From contig NZ_AOFD01000023.1 of NCBI RefSeq assembly GCF_000332815.1, positions 1 through 61,782 of the forward strand: a DNA stretch of 61,782 nucleotides, in the 5' to 3' direction. The number at the start of each line of letters is the position of its first letter. Position 1 is the stretch's first letter. A program made the translations under genes and the position numbers. The DNA comes from Arthrobacter nitrophenolicus. GTDB lineage: Bacteria > Actinomycetota > Actinomycetes > Actinomycetales > Micrococcaceae. The notes beneath the pieces were generated by a model. It saw only the letters and a program-made list of their open reading frames with translations. It made no database searches and had not been told where the DNA came from. This document shows, one piece after another, positions 16,082 to 24,293 of the stretch.

Positions 16082-17830
16082 CTATTCGTCGGGGTTTGGA
16101 CTGCGGACATCCTTCTCGCCGATGTCGGCCGCACCCAGGGCGGCGGCTGCGGGGCTGTGCGTGGTCTCATGCTCGCGAACGCGGATTTCAGGGTGGTGCA
16201 GGTCCAAGGCCGGACGTTCTGAGCGGATGCGCGGGAGCGATGTGAAGTTGTGCCGCGGCGGCGGGCAGGACGTGGCCCACTCGAGCGAGGCCCCGAAGCC
16301 CCAAGGATCATCCACCGCAACCTTGCGGGTGCTGCGGGACGTGATGAAGACGTTCCAGAAGAACGGAATCAGCGAGGCACCCAGCAGCATGGATGAAATG
16401 GTGGAGAACTGGTTCATCCAGGTGAAGTTGTCCTCCACCAGGTAGTCGGCGTAGCGGCGGGGCATGCCCTCAACGCCCAGCCAGTGCTGGATCAGGAAGG
16501 TGCCGTGGAAGCCCAGGAAGAGCATCCAGAAGTGGATCTTGCCCAAGCGCTCGTTCAGCATCCTGCCCGTGAATTTCGGCCACCAGAAGTAGAACCCGGC
16601 GAACATCGCGAACACCACGGTGCCGAACACCACGTAATGGAAGTGGGCCACCACGAAGTAGGAGTCCGAGACGTGGAAGTCCAGCGGCGGGGAGGCCAGG
16701 ATGATGCCGGTCAAGCCGCCGAACAGGAACGTGATCATGAAGCCGATGCTCCACAGCATGGGCGTCTCGAACGTCAGTGAGCCGCGCCACATGGTGCCGA
16801 TCCAGTTGAAGAACTTCACCCCGGTGGGCACCGCGATCAGCATGGTCATGAACGCGAAGAACGGCAGCAGCACCGAACCGGTGACGTACATGTGGTGCGC
16901 CCATACAGTCATGGACAGCGCGGCGATGGAAATCGTGGCGTACACCAGCCCCTTGTAGCCGAAGATCGGCTTGCGGCTGAAGACCGGAAAGATCTCGGAC
17001 ACGATGCCGAAGAACGGCAGCGCGATGATGTAGACCTCGGGATGGCCGAAGAACCAGAACAGGTGCTGCCACAGAATGGGCCCGCCGTTTTCCGGATTGT
17101 AGATGTGGGCGCCGAAGCGGCGGTCCGCACCGAGCGCGAACAGGGCTGCCGCCAGGGGCGGGAACGCCATGATCACCAGCACGGAGGTGATCAAGGTGTT
17201 CCAGGTGAAGATCGGCATCCGCCACATGGTCATGCCGGGGGCGCGCATGCAGATGATGGTGGTGATGAAGTTGACGGCGCCCAGGATGGTGCCGAAACCG
17301 GAGAGGGTCAGCCCGAAGACCCACAGGTCCCCGCCCAGCCCCGGGCTGAACGTGGTGTTGGACAGCGGGGTGTAGGCGAACCAGCCGAAGGACGCGGCAC
17401 CCTGAGGGGTGATGAAGCCGGACACGGCAATGGTGGAACCGAACAGGAAGAACCAATATGCCAGGGCGTTGAGCCGCGGGAACGCCACGTCCGGGGCGCC
17501 GATCTGCAGCGGCATGATGAAGTTCGCGAACCCTGCAAACAGGGGCGTGGCGAACATCAGGAGCATCACGATGCCGTGCATGGTGAACAGCTGGTTGTAC
17601 TGCTCCTTGGTCTGCAGGATCTGCATCCCGGGTTCGAAGAGCTCCGCCCGGATCAGCAGGGCCATCACACCGGCCAGGCAGAAGAACACGAACGACGTGA
17701 TCAGGTACAGGAACCCGATGGTTTTGTGGTCCGTGGTGGTGATCCAGTTGACCACCACGCGGCCCTTGCTCCGCGGAACGACGGCAGGCGCCGTTACTGA
17801 TCCTGTACGTGACTGTCCGGTGATGGCCAT
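16082..17830 (-). CDS. ctaD: Cytochrome c oxidase subunit I
   Basis: Catalytic subunit of the aa3-type terminal oxidase, carrying heme a and the heme a3/CuB centre and reducing O2 at the cytoplasmic membrane. It has 582 residues and 12 TMs. Ligand motifs are visible: TMHGIVML (low-spin heme His), GHPEVYI (CuB His and the cross-linked Tyr), AHHMYV (two CuB His) and [10 protein letters not shown] (heme a3/a ligands). ATG 17830 ([10 protein letters not shown]) follows GAGGTG. No ctaC, ctaE or ctaF is adjacent, so this is a solitary copy; it may be a second paralogue. Confidence 0.96.
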   Translation of the reverse strand: MAITGQSRTGSVTAPAVVPRSKGRVVVNWITTTDHKTIGFLYLITSFVFFCLAGVMALLIRAELFEPGMQILQTKEQYNQLFTMHGIVMLLMFATPLFAGFANFIMPLQIGAPDVAFPRLNALAYWFFLFGSTIAVSGFITPQGAASFGWFAYTPLSNTTFSPGLGGDLWVFGLTLSGFGTILGAVNFITTIICMRAPGMTMWRMPIFTWNTLITSVLVIMAFPPLAAALFALGADRRFGAHIYNPENGGPILWQHLFWFFGHPEVYIIALPFFGIVSEIFPVFSRKPIFGYKGLVYATISIAALSMTVWAHHMYVTGSVLLPFFAFMTMLIAVPTGVKFFNWIGTMWRGSLTFETPMLWSIGFMITFLFGGLTGIILASPPLDFHVSDSYFVVAHFHYVVFGTVVFAMFAGFYFWWPKFTGRMLNERLGKIHFWMLFLGFHGTFLIQHWLGVEGMPRRYADYLVEDNFTWMNQFSTISSMLLGASLIPFFWNVFITSRSTRKVAVDDPWGFGASLEWATSCPPPRHNFTSLPRIRSERPALDLHHPEIRVREHETTHSPAAAALGAADIGEKDVRSPNPDE

Positions 17831-17939
17831 TGTGCACCTCACAGCTGTTCCTGCACGGCAGGGCCTCTTGCATGGGCCCTACTAGCAGGCTACTCAGGAT
17901 CGGGACAACCGGAAAGAGGCCAGACGGCCTTCCTGTTAC

Positions 17940-18673
17940 CTAGTGCAGCCCCATCGCCTCGCGCACCTCGTCCAGGATGTGGTGCATGGCCCGTTCTGCC
18001 ACCACGGTGTCCCCGCGCGCCACCGCCGCCGCCACATCCTCGTGCGCCTGCAGCGCCTCATTCCGCGGCTTGAACGGCATCAGCCTTGCCTGGTGCGGCT
18101 GGTCAACACCTCAGCCACCATATCCTCCAGTGCCCGGAACATCTCGTTGCCGCAGCTCCTCAGCAGCAGCTGGTGGAACTTGATGTCCGCGGCAAGGAAT
18201 GCCTGCAGGTCGCCCGCCTCGCCCAGCCTGCGCAGTTCAGCCCCCAGGGCAACGAGCTGGGCACGCTCCGCCGCGCTCGCCCGGCGCGCGGCCCCGGCAG
18301 CGGCGATGGGTTCGACGGCGATGCGCAGCTCGGTAAGGCTGCTGTACTGTTCGGCACGCCGCTCGGAGGCAAGGCGCCACCGCACGAGCTTGGGATCGTA
18401 GACGTTCCAGAGACCAGGCTCCTGCACCACGATGCCCACCCGGCGGCGCGAGTAGACCAGGTTCATGGATTCCAGGACTTTCATGGTGTCCCGGGCAACC
18501 GTGCGGGAAATGCCGTATTCCTGCTGCAGCCCCTCAAGAGTCAGCCGGCTGCCGGGGGCCAGCCTGGCGGAGGCGATGGCAATGCCGACCGCCTCCAGGA
18601 CACGCTCATGCATCGCGGGGGAGGCCCCGCCGTCGTTCGCGTCATCCGCGTCCTGTACTGTCGCCGTCGACAT
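17940..18673 (-). pseudogene. gntR: FadR-type GntR regulator of gluconate genes, frameshifted at C-terminus
   Basis: Transcriptional repressor of the GntR superfamily, FadR/FCD subfamily, about 244 residues. The winged helix spans residues 22-90 (LTLEGLQQEYGISRTVARDTM is the recognition region) and the FCD effector domain follows (SLTELRIAVEPIAA, DIKFHQLLLRSCGN, with metal-binding Asp/His). Near 18084 one base is missing; repair continues as LMPFKPRNEALQAHEDVAAA and ends at 17940, giving the normal C-terminus. As written, about 47 residues are lost. It is divergent from gntK-gntP and very likely controls them through the palindromes between the genes, relieved by gluconate or 6-phosphogluconate. 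Confidence 0.82.
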
Positions 18674-18752
18674 TCTTTTCCGCCTTCCCGCGCCGGAGCG
18701 CAACCTCAGGATAGCCAAGAATGCTGAAAAGGTATGACTTGTGACACGGAAA

Positions 18753-18765
18753 GATAGTATCTATC
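18753..18765. promoter_or_regulatory. Palindromic operator candidate 1 of the gluconate regulon
   Basis: GATAG-TAT-CTATC is a perfect inverted repeat between the divergent gntR and gntK genes. TTGTGA (18739-18744) just upstream could be a -35 element, which would place this palindrome at the -10/+1 region of the gntK promoter, an effective repressor position. Confidence 0.55.
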
Positions 18766-18772
18766 GATCAAA

Positions 18773-18785
18773 AAGGTGATACCTT
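18773..18785. promoter_or_regulatory. Palindromic operator candidate 2 of the gluconate regulon
   Basis: AAGGT-GAT-ACCTT is a second perfect inverted repeat, centred 20 bases from the first (about two helical turns). A half-site AAGGTAT also occurs at 18729-18735. Two in-phase palindromes suggest cooperative binding of the FadR-type regulator. Confidence 0.5.
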
Positions 18786-18862
18786 ATGGCGTAGCCCACT
18801 TCATCACGGGCACGCAGCGAGCTTCTTCGAAAGCCAACGACGTCTTCTCCGGAGGTATGACC

Positions 18863-19408
18863 ATGCAGTATCCACCCACGCACCTCGTGGTGATGGGCGT
18901 TGCCGGATCCGGCAAATCCACCCTCGCAGCAGCCCTGTCCAAGCAGTTGGGCTGGGCCTGCGCCGAGGCGGACGAATTCCACCCCCAGGCCAACATCGCC
19001 AAGATGACGCAGGGCATCCCGTTGCAGGACGAGGACCGCTGGCCGTGGCTGCGCGAGATCCGCGACTGGATGACCGCGCAGGCCCAAGCCGGCTGCAGCA
19101 CGGTCCTGACCTGCTCGGCGCTCAAGAAGAGCTACCGAAACCTGCTGTCCGAAGCCGAGGGCCGGGTCCTCTTCCTCCATCTCGACGGCGGCGCGGACCT
19201 GATCAGCCAGCGCATGCAGGGCCGGGAAGGCCACTTCATGCCGCCCACGCTGCTGCCCAGCCAGCTCGCCACGCTGGAGGCGCTCAGCCAGGAAGAGCTC
19301 GACGCCGGAAGCCTCCGCCTCGATATCTCCCGCTCGCCGGAGGAGCTGGTTGCCGCCGTCGTGCAGGCACTGAAGCTTCCCTCCGGACAGGCGCCCTGCG
19401 CCTCCTAA
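18863..19408 (+). CDS. gntK: Gluconokinase
   Basis: Phosphorylates D-gluconate to 6-phosphogluconate with ATP, delivering it to the pentose phosphate or Entner-Doudoroff pathway. It has 181 residues, normal for the P-loop gluconokinase family. Walker A GVAGSGKST is at residues 13-21, followed by the family motifs ADEFHPQANIAKM and TCSALKKSYRNLL. GGAGG at 18851-18855 is seven bases from ATG 18863, so this start is preferred over ATG 18857. It is followed 48 bases later by gntP in the same operon. Confidence 0.94.
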   Translation: MQYPPTHLVVMGVAGSGKSTLAAALSKQLGWACAEADEFHPQANIAKMTQGIPLQDEDRWPWLREIRDWMTAQAQAGCSTVLTCSALKKSYRNLLSEAEGRVLFLHLDGGADLISQRMQGREGHFMPPTLLPSQLATLEALSQEELDAGSLRLDISRSPEELVAAVVQALKLPSGQAPCAS

Positions 19409-19456
19409 CGCCCCAAACCCAACCCCAACACAAAAGTTCTGTTTCAAAGGAGAACC

Positions 19457-20860
19457 ATGACCATCGAAGGATGGACCCAGACGCTGGGAGCAGGTCCCCT
19501 GCTGCTCATCGCCGCAGCCGCGATCCTCGCGCTGCTGTTCCTGATCATCAAGCTGCGCGTGCACGCCCTAATCGCCCTGATCCTGATCAGCCTCGCCACC
19601 GCCTTCGCCACCGGCATCCCGGCCAACCAGGTGGTCCCGGTGCTGATCAACGGCTTCGGCACCACGCTCGGCACCGTGGCACTTCTGGTGGGCCTGGGCG
19701 CCATGCTCGGCCGCATTGTCGAAACCAGTGGCGGCGCCAAGGTGCTGGCCGACTACCTCATCGGCGTGTTCGGTGAAAAGCGCGCCCCGTTCGCGCTGGG
19801 CCTCGCCTCGCTGATCTTCGGCTTCCCCATCTTCTTCGACGCCGGCCTGGTGGTCATGCTGCCGGTCGTCTTCGCTGTCGCACACCGCCTGGGCGGGGGA
19901 GTGCTCCGCTACGGCCTGCCCGCCGCCGGCGCGTTCTCCGTGATGCACATCTTCCTGCCGCCGCACCCGGGCCCGGTCTCCGCCTCCGCGTTCTTTGATG
20001 CCAACATCGGCCTGGTGACCATCGCCGGACTCATCGTGGCCATCCCCACCTGGTACGTCACGGCCTACCTGTACGGCCTGTACACCGGCAAGAAGCTGGT
20101 CCTGCCCGTGCCCGAAATCCTGGGCCACGCCTCCGCAGAGGCCGAATCCCACCCGCCGCGCTTCCGCACCATCGTGGGCCTGCTGCTCCTGCCGCTGGTC
20201 CTGATCTTCATGAACACCGGCCTGAACACCCTCGCTACCTCCGGCGTCCTGCCTGAGGGAGTCAAGGACGAGCAGTGGTACCAGGTGCTCCGTACCCTCG
20301 GCGAAACCCCGGTTGCCCTCCTGATCGCTGTCCTGGTTGCCCTGTTCGTGCTCGGCGCCAAGCGCGGCAAGGACGCCGGTGCCCTGGAGAAGCTGCTCGA
20401 GTCCTCCCTCGGCCCGGTCTGCTCCGTCATCCTGATCACCGGCGCCGGCGGCATGTTCGGTGGCGTGCTCCGCACCTCCGGCATCGGCCAGGCACTCGCC
20501 GACGTCCTGGGCAACCTGGGCATCCCGCTGATCCTGGCAGGCTTCCTGATCTCGTCCATCCTCCGCATTGCCCAGGGTTCGGCTACGGTTGCCCTTACCA
20601 CCACCGCCGGCCTCATCGCCCCCGCCGTGGCAGCGGCCGGGCTGAACGGCATGCAGGTGGCCGCCATGGTCCTGGCAGTTGCCGCCGGCTCCGTGGTGGT
20701 GTCCCACGTCAACGACTCCGGCTTCTGGCTGGTGGGCCGGTTCTTCGGCATGGACGTCAAGACCACGCTGAAGACCTGGACCGTCATGGAAACCCTGATC
20801 GGCGTGATGGGCTTCGCCATCGCCGCGCTGATCTTCCTGCTGGCCGGGCTGGCGGGCTGA
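19457..20860 (+). CDS. gntP: Gluconate:H+ symporter, GntP family
   Basis: Membrane permease for gluconate (or a related aldonate), 467 residues with about 12-14 hydrophobic segments. Family blocks include LGAMLGRIVETSGGA, FGFPIFFDAGLVVMLP and the pore-region HIFLPPHPGPVSASAFF; a late conserved stretch is IAQGSATVALTTTAGLIAP. AAAGGAG precedes ATG 19457. It is the second gene of gntK-gntP, which together import and phosphorylate gluconate under the divergent regulator. A large hairpin follows the stop. Confidence 0.95.
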   Translation: MTIEGWTQTLGAGPLLLIAAAAILALLFLIIKLRVHALIALILISLATAFATGIPANQVVPVLINGFGTTLGTVALLVGLGAMLGRIVETSGGAKVLADYLIGVFGEKRAPFALGLASLIFGFPIFFDAGLVVMLPVVFAVAHRLGGGVLRYGLPAAGAFSVMHIFLPPHPGPVSASAFFDANIGLVTIAGLIVAIPTWYVTAYLYGLYTGKKLVLPVPEILGHASAEAESHPPRFRTIVGLLLLPLVLIFMNTGLNTLATSGVLPEGVKDEQWYQVLRTLGETPVALLIAVLVALFVLGAKRGKDAGALEKLLESSLGPVCSVILITGAGGMFGGVLRTSGIGQALADVLGNLGIPLILAGFLISSILRIAQGSATVALTTTAGLIAPAVAAAGLNGMQVAAMVLAVAAGSVVVSHVNDSGFWLVGRFFGMDVKTTLKTWTVMETLIGVMGFAIAALIFLLAGLAG

Positions 20861-20875
20861 CCCCTTCCCAACCAG

Positions 20876-20923
20876 GTAGCGCCAACTGCCGTTTTGTATC
20901 CTCAAAACGGCAGGAGGCGCTAC
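20876..20923 (+). terminator. Terminator hairpin after gntP
   Basis: A long nested stem: GTAGCGCC (20876-20883) with GGCGCTAC (20916-20923), and inside it CTGCCGTTTTG (20886-20896) with CAAAACGGCAG (20903-20913). The loop is TATCCT, and TTGCTTTT follows. The 19 paired positions make a strong terminator, separating the gluconate operon from the SDR gene. Confidence 0.8.
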
Positions 20924-20936
20924 TTGCTTTTGCAGC

Positions 20937-20971
20937 GGCGGTCCGGCGGCGGGAACACCTGCCGGGCCGCC
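20937..20971. repeat. Hairpin of the CCGCCGTCG family
   Basis: GGCGGTCCGGC (20937-20947) pairs with GCCGGGCCGCC (20961-20971) with one wobble, followed by GTCGTTGTTT. It lies after the gntP terminator and 63 bases before the SDR start, and shares its right-arm core with hairpins at about 1230, 27055, 55405 and 56755. Confidence 0.45.
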
Positions 20972-21033
20972 GTCGTTGTTTATCTTTGTGCGTCTCCGCC
21001 AGGAGCGCCGTCCGCCAGACCAAAGGAACTCAC

Positions 21034-21858
21034 TTGACTCCTCGCACCATCGTGATCACCGGCGCCAGCGACGGCATCGGCGCAGCAGCCGCCCGGGCAC
21101 TCGCGAAGGCGGGGGAGCAGGTTGTCATCGTGGGCCGCTCCGCCGAGAAGACCCGCGCCCTCGCCAAGGAACTGGACGCGGATTACTTCCTCGCCGACTT
21201 CGCCGAGCTGGACCAGGTCCGCACCCTCGCCGCGCAGCTGAAGTCCGACTACCCGCGCATCGACGTCCTCGCCAACAACGCCGGCGGCATCATGGGCAAG
21301 CGCACCCTCACCGTGGACGGCAACGAGTCCACCTTCCAGATCAACCACCTGGGCCCGTTCCTGCTCACCACCCTCCTGATGGACACCCTCACGGCCAGCA
21401 ACGCCAAGGTCATCAACACCGCCAGCGCCGCGAACGGCTTCGGCAAGCTGGACCTCTTCGACCTCACTTCTGAGCACGGTTATTCCACCAACCGCGCCTA
21501 CGGCACCGGCAAGCTCTCCAACATCCTCTTCACCTCCGAACTGCACCGACGCTACGGCGATCAGGGAATTACGACGGCGGCATTCCACCCGGGCGTGGTC
21601 CGCACCAACTTCGCCGCGGAGTCCACCAGCCCCTTCCGGCACGCCTACAAGACCCTGCTGAACCGGTTCATGCTGAGCCCGGAGCAGGGCGCGGACACCA
21701 TGCTCTGGCTCATCAACGGCACCCCGGGCACCGACTGGATTTCGGGTGCCTACTACGCCAAGCGCGCCCTGGCCAAGGCCAACCCGCAGGCCTACGACGC
21801 CGAGCTGGCCCGGGGCCTGTGGGAGAAGAGCGCAGAGCTGGTCCGCGCCGGCGGCTAG
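21034..21858 (+). CDS. Short-chain dehydrogenase/reductase
   Basis: SDR-family NAD(P)H-dependent oxidoreductase, 274 residues. The cofactor-binding motif TGASDGIG is at residues 10-17, NNAGG follows at about 84-88, the catalytic Ser is in INTASAANG, and YGTGK supplies Tyr and Lys. The long C-terminal segment (SPEQGADTMLWLINGTP) resembles the retinol-dehydrogenase-like SDR group. TTG 21034 is taken as the start because AAAGGAA lies six bases before it and no ATG/GTG fits. Substrate unknown; the gene stands alone. Confidence 0.88.
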   Translation: MTPRTIVITGASDGIGAAAARALAKAGEQVVIVGRSAEKTRALAKELDADYFLADFAELDQVRTLAAQLKSDYPRIDVLANNAGGIMGKRTLTVDGNESTFQINHLGPFLLTTLLMDTLTASNAKVINTASAANGFGKLDLFDLTSEHGYSTNRAYGTGKLSNILFTSELHRRYGDQGITTAAFHPGVVRTNFAAESTSPFRHAYKTLLNRFMLSPEQGADTMLWLINGTPGTDWISGAYYAKRALAKANPQAYDAELARGLWEKSAELVRAGG

Positions 21859-21867
21859 AGGTTTCGG

Positions 21868-21970
21868 CCTGACCGGAATGCGTGACTTTTAGTGTGTCAG
21901 CGTTCCAAACCGAGTCGATCCGGGGATTCCCGTCAGCCCATTGAGTCAAAAGTGACGCATTTTGGTCAGG
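21868..21970. repeat. 103-bp intergenic element with 23-bp terminal inverted repeats
   Basis: The left arm at 21868-21890 (CCTGACC..AATGCGT.ACTTTT) and right arm at 21948-21970 are inverse complements at 20 of 23 positions, flanking a 57-base centre. It fills the convergent gap between the SDR gene and the Excalibur lipoprotein gene. It may act as a bidirectional terminator, but arm length and imperfect symmetry also fit a MITE-like miniature element. It carries no open reading frame. Confidence 0.6.
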
Positions 21971-21980
21971 GATCAGTAGA

Positions 21981-22748
21981 TCATTCGCATGCTAAGCCAT
22001 CGCCGTCCCGGTCCAGGCCATAGATGTCGCTGCCCGTGACTTGTACTGGACCTCGCACGTAGGCTGGCCCATTGCCACTGCCCCCAGCGCAGTCGACGTC
22101 CGACGCAATAGGGACGCACCCTGAATAGTTAGGGTCGCATCCTGAAGGCGCGGCAGCCGCCGGTGGTGCCACGTATTGCGGTGCAGGTGCAGGTATTGCG
22201 GCAGCCGCTGACGCCGCGGCCGCTTGGGCTGCCGCCGCGTCCTGTGCGGCCTTTTCTTCGGCAGCTTGCCGGGCAGCAGCCTCGGCTGCTGCCGCATCTG
22301 CAGCCGCCTTGTCGGCGGCGGCTTTCTCTGCGGCTGCCTTTTCTTCGGCCGCCTTGGCCGCTGCAGCTGCGACGAGCTTTGCCTTGAGGCTCTTGGCCTC
22401 CGAAGCCTCGAGCCAGAGAAGTCTGCCGGCTTCGTCTTTGGTGCAGATGTAGGTGGCGCCTTCTGAAGTCCTTTGACTGTCAACGGTGACACAGGACGTC
22501 TTGGCGATGGGTGTCGGCTTGGGAGTCGCCGTCGGAGCAGAGCTTGCTGTTGCCGTGTTTTCGTCCGCCTTGACTGCACTGACCGATGCCGGTGCACCTC
22601 CGCATGCGGAAACCAATAACGCCAGAGTGCCGGCGATTGATGCCGCGGTAATGCTCCTTCTTACCGTTGTCCGTGCGCCACCGACCCTGGAGATCTCTCC
22701 CACATTGTGCCCGCGTTGCGGCTTGCCAACTGCTTTAGTTGTGTTCAT
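21981..22748 (-). CDS. Lipoprotein with Ala-rich coiled coil and C-terminal Excalibur-like domain
   Basis: A 255-residue exported lipoprotein. The N-terminal hydrophobic segment ends in the lipobox LVSAC at about residues 46-50. A Thr/Pro-rich stretch follows, then an Ala/Lys/Glu-rich segment (about 120-190) with EKAAAEKAAADKAAA-type heptads that should be a long helix. The C-terminal ~50 residues (GCDPNYSGCVPIASDVDC to LDRDGDGLACE) form the Cys-rich Excalibur-like calcium-binding module, with the DxDxDG loop DRDGDG. ATG 22748 follows TTGGGGA. Such proteins are surface-exposed and associate with cell-wall or nuclease functions; its role is unknown. The mix of a rigid spacer and a calcium module suggests a wall-spanning sensor or scaffold. 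Confidence 0.8.
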   Translation of the reverse strand: MNTTKAVGKPQRGHNVGEISRVGGARTTVRRSITAASIAGTLALLVSACGGAPASVSAVKADENTATASSAPTATPKPTPIAKTSCVTVDSQRTSEGATYICTKDEAGRLLWLEASEAKSLKAKLVAAAAAKAAEEKAAAEKAAADKAAADAAAAEAAARQAAEEKAAQDAAAAQAAAASAAAAIPAPAPQYVAPPAAAAPSGCDPNYSGCVPIASDVDCAGGSGNGPAYVRGPVQVTGSDIYGLDRDGDGLACE

Positions 22749-22825
22749 TGATGTCCCCAAGGCTTGGTCCGGATGCGAAGCGCAGAGCCAGCGTAGACAT
22801 CCAACTACGGGCGGAGCCGTGTAAA

Positions 22826-22842
22826 TGATCAAAGCTTGATCA
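22826..22842. promoter_or_regulatory. Palindrome upstream of the Excalibur lipoprotein gene
   Basis: TGATCAA-AGC-TTGATCA is a perfect 7-bp inverted repeat about 78 bases upstream of ATG 22748 on the minus strand. It is AT-rich relative to its surroundings, which makes it a plausible operator or promoter-proximal site. Confidence 0.45.
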
Positions 22843-22870
22843 ATTCCTTGGTCAACCTTGAAGATGCGTC

Positions 22871-24277
22871 CTACCCCTGCCTTGCCAGGGCCTCGCCAAT
22901 GAGTCGGGCGCCCTCCGGATAAGCGCCCGGGTTGGGCCCGGCGAAGTTCAGCCGGACAAATGCCCCGGGGGGTTCCGCGGGGAACCACTCGGTGCCGGCG
23001 GCGATGATCACGCCGTTGTCCTCGCAGTCGCGGGTCAGCCGGGGCAGGTCCGTTCCGTCCGGCATACGCAGCCACAGGTTCAGCCCGCCCTTGGGCAGGA
23101 GCTCGACGTGGGCCTGCGGAACGTGCTCGCGGATGCTGGTCACGAGGAGGTCCCGCCGCGACTGCAGCTGCTGGCGCAGGCTCCGCAGATGCGTCTGCCA
23201 GCCCGGCTGTGTCACCACATCCAGCGCCGCGGCCTGCAGCAGTCCGCTCACGTACATCGACTCCGCCGCCCGGTGGGCCAGGATGCGCTCGCGGGCGGGA
23301 CCGCGGGCCACCACCGCCGCGACGCGGATGGCCGTGGAAACACTCTTCGTCAGCGACCGGATGTAGACCACGTGCCCCGCATCATCCCTTGTGGCCAGCG
23401 GCACCGGATCCGAGGTGATGCCGAAGTCGTGCGCCCAGTCGTCCTCGACCACAAATGCACCGTGCGCGCGGACCACCTCCAGCACCTCCTCCCCGCGCCC
23501 CGGCGCCCACTGTGCACCGGTGGGGTTGGCGTAGTTGGGCTGCGCGTAGAACACCCGGGCCCCGGTTTCCGCAAAGGCCCGGGCCAGTTCCGCCGGATCC
23601 GGTCCCTCCGGCCCGCTCGGCACCGGAACCACGCGCACGCCGGTCTGGGCCGCGGCAAGGATCGCACCCCAGTACGTGGGCGACTCCATCAGCAGCGGCT
23701 GGCCGGCGCCCACCAGCGCCCGGAAAATCGAGCTGAGCCCGCTCTGGCTTCCTGGCAGCACGATCACATCACTCGGCGTCGGGGGAGTGAAGCCGGCAGG
23801 AGTAGCGGAACCCAGTTCATGGGCAAACCATTGCTGCAGTTCCGGCATCCCGGCGGCAGGCGGGCGGGACAATGCGGCGGTGCCGCGCGCGGCCCGGGCC
23901 AGGGCGCCCCGGACCAGCCGCTCGGGCAGGAGTTCCCGGTCCGGGTATCCGGCGTGGAACGAGATGGCGCTGTTCGGTACATCCCGCATGGTGCTGGAGG
24001 AGGGCAGGACCGACGACGGCGACCGCAGCGCCGCCGTCTGCCAGCCGAAGTCGGAGGGCCGGGCCGTCCGGACAGCACGCACGAAGGTCCCCACGCCCGG
24101 CCGGCTCTCGATCAGCCCCTGCGCCGTCAGCGCCTGCAGCGCCTTCTGGACGGTCACCGGGCTGGCCTGGTACTCGGCCACCAGTTGCCGGGTGGAGGGC
24201 AGCCGGGCACCCGGGGCAGCACCGGAAATCCACTCCCGGAGTGCCAGGACGATCCGCGAACTGCTATCGTTGTTCAT
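22871..24277 (-). CDS. MocR-family regulator (GntR winged helix fused to class I aminotransferase)
   Basis: PLP-dependent transcription factor, 468 residues. Residues 1-75 form a GntR-type winged helix (LPSTRQLVAEYQASPVTVQKAL is the recognition region). Residues ~110-465 form an aminotransferase-like domain with PTYWGAILAA, AQPNYANPTG and the PLP-lysine block SLTKSVSTAIRVA. MocR proteins sense PLP or amino-acid adducts. ATG 24277 is preferred; longer in-frame extensions run antisense through the exporter gene. Its start codon shares CATG with the divergent EamA exporter start, within an inverted repeat that probably is its operator, so it likely autoregulates and controls the exporter and the PaiB-like gene. 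Confidence 0.92.
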   Translation of the reverse strand: MNNDSSSRIVLALREWISGAAPGARLPSTRQLVAEYQASPVTVQKALQALTAQGLIESRPGVGTFVRAVRTARPSDFGWQTAALRSPSSVLPSSSTMRDVPNSAISFHAGYPDRELLPERLVRGALARAARGTAALSRPPAAGMPELQQWFAHELGSATPAGFTPPTPSDVIVLPGSQSGLSSIFRALVGAGQPLLMESPTYWGAILAAAQTGVRVVPVPSGPEGPDPAELARAFAETGARVFYAQPNYANPTGAQWAPGRGEEVLEVVRAHGAFVVEDDWAHDFGITSDPVPLATRDDAGHVVYIRSLTKSVSTAIRVAAVVARGPARERILAHRAAESMYVSGLLQAAALDVVTQPGWQTHLRSLRQQLQSRRDLLVTSIREHVPQAHVELLPKGGLNLWLRMPDGTDLPRLTRDCEDNGVIIAAGTEWFPAEPPGAFVRLNFAGPNPGAYPEGARLIGEALARQG

Positions 24278-24293
24278 GAAAGACAATAGTAGC
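24263..24293. promoter_or_regulatory. Imperfect inverted repeat spanning the mocR/eamA start codons
   Basis: Arms GCTATCGTTGT (24263-24273) and ACAATAGTAGC (24283-24293) are inverse complements at 8 of 11 positions, separated by 9 bases that contain both start codons. On the minus strand TACTAT lies 8 bases before the mocR ATG, fitting a -10 for a nearly leaderless transcript. Binding here would block both genes. Confidence 0.5.
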
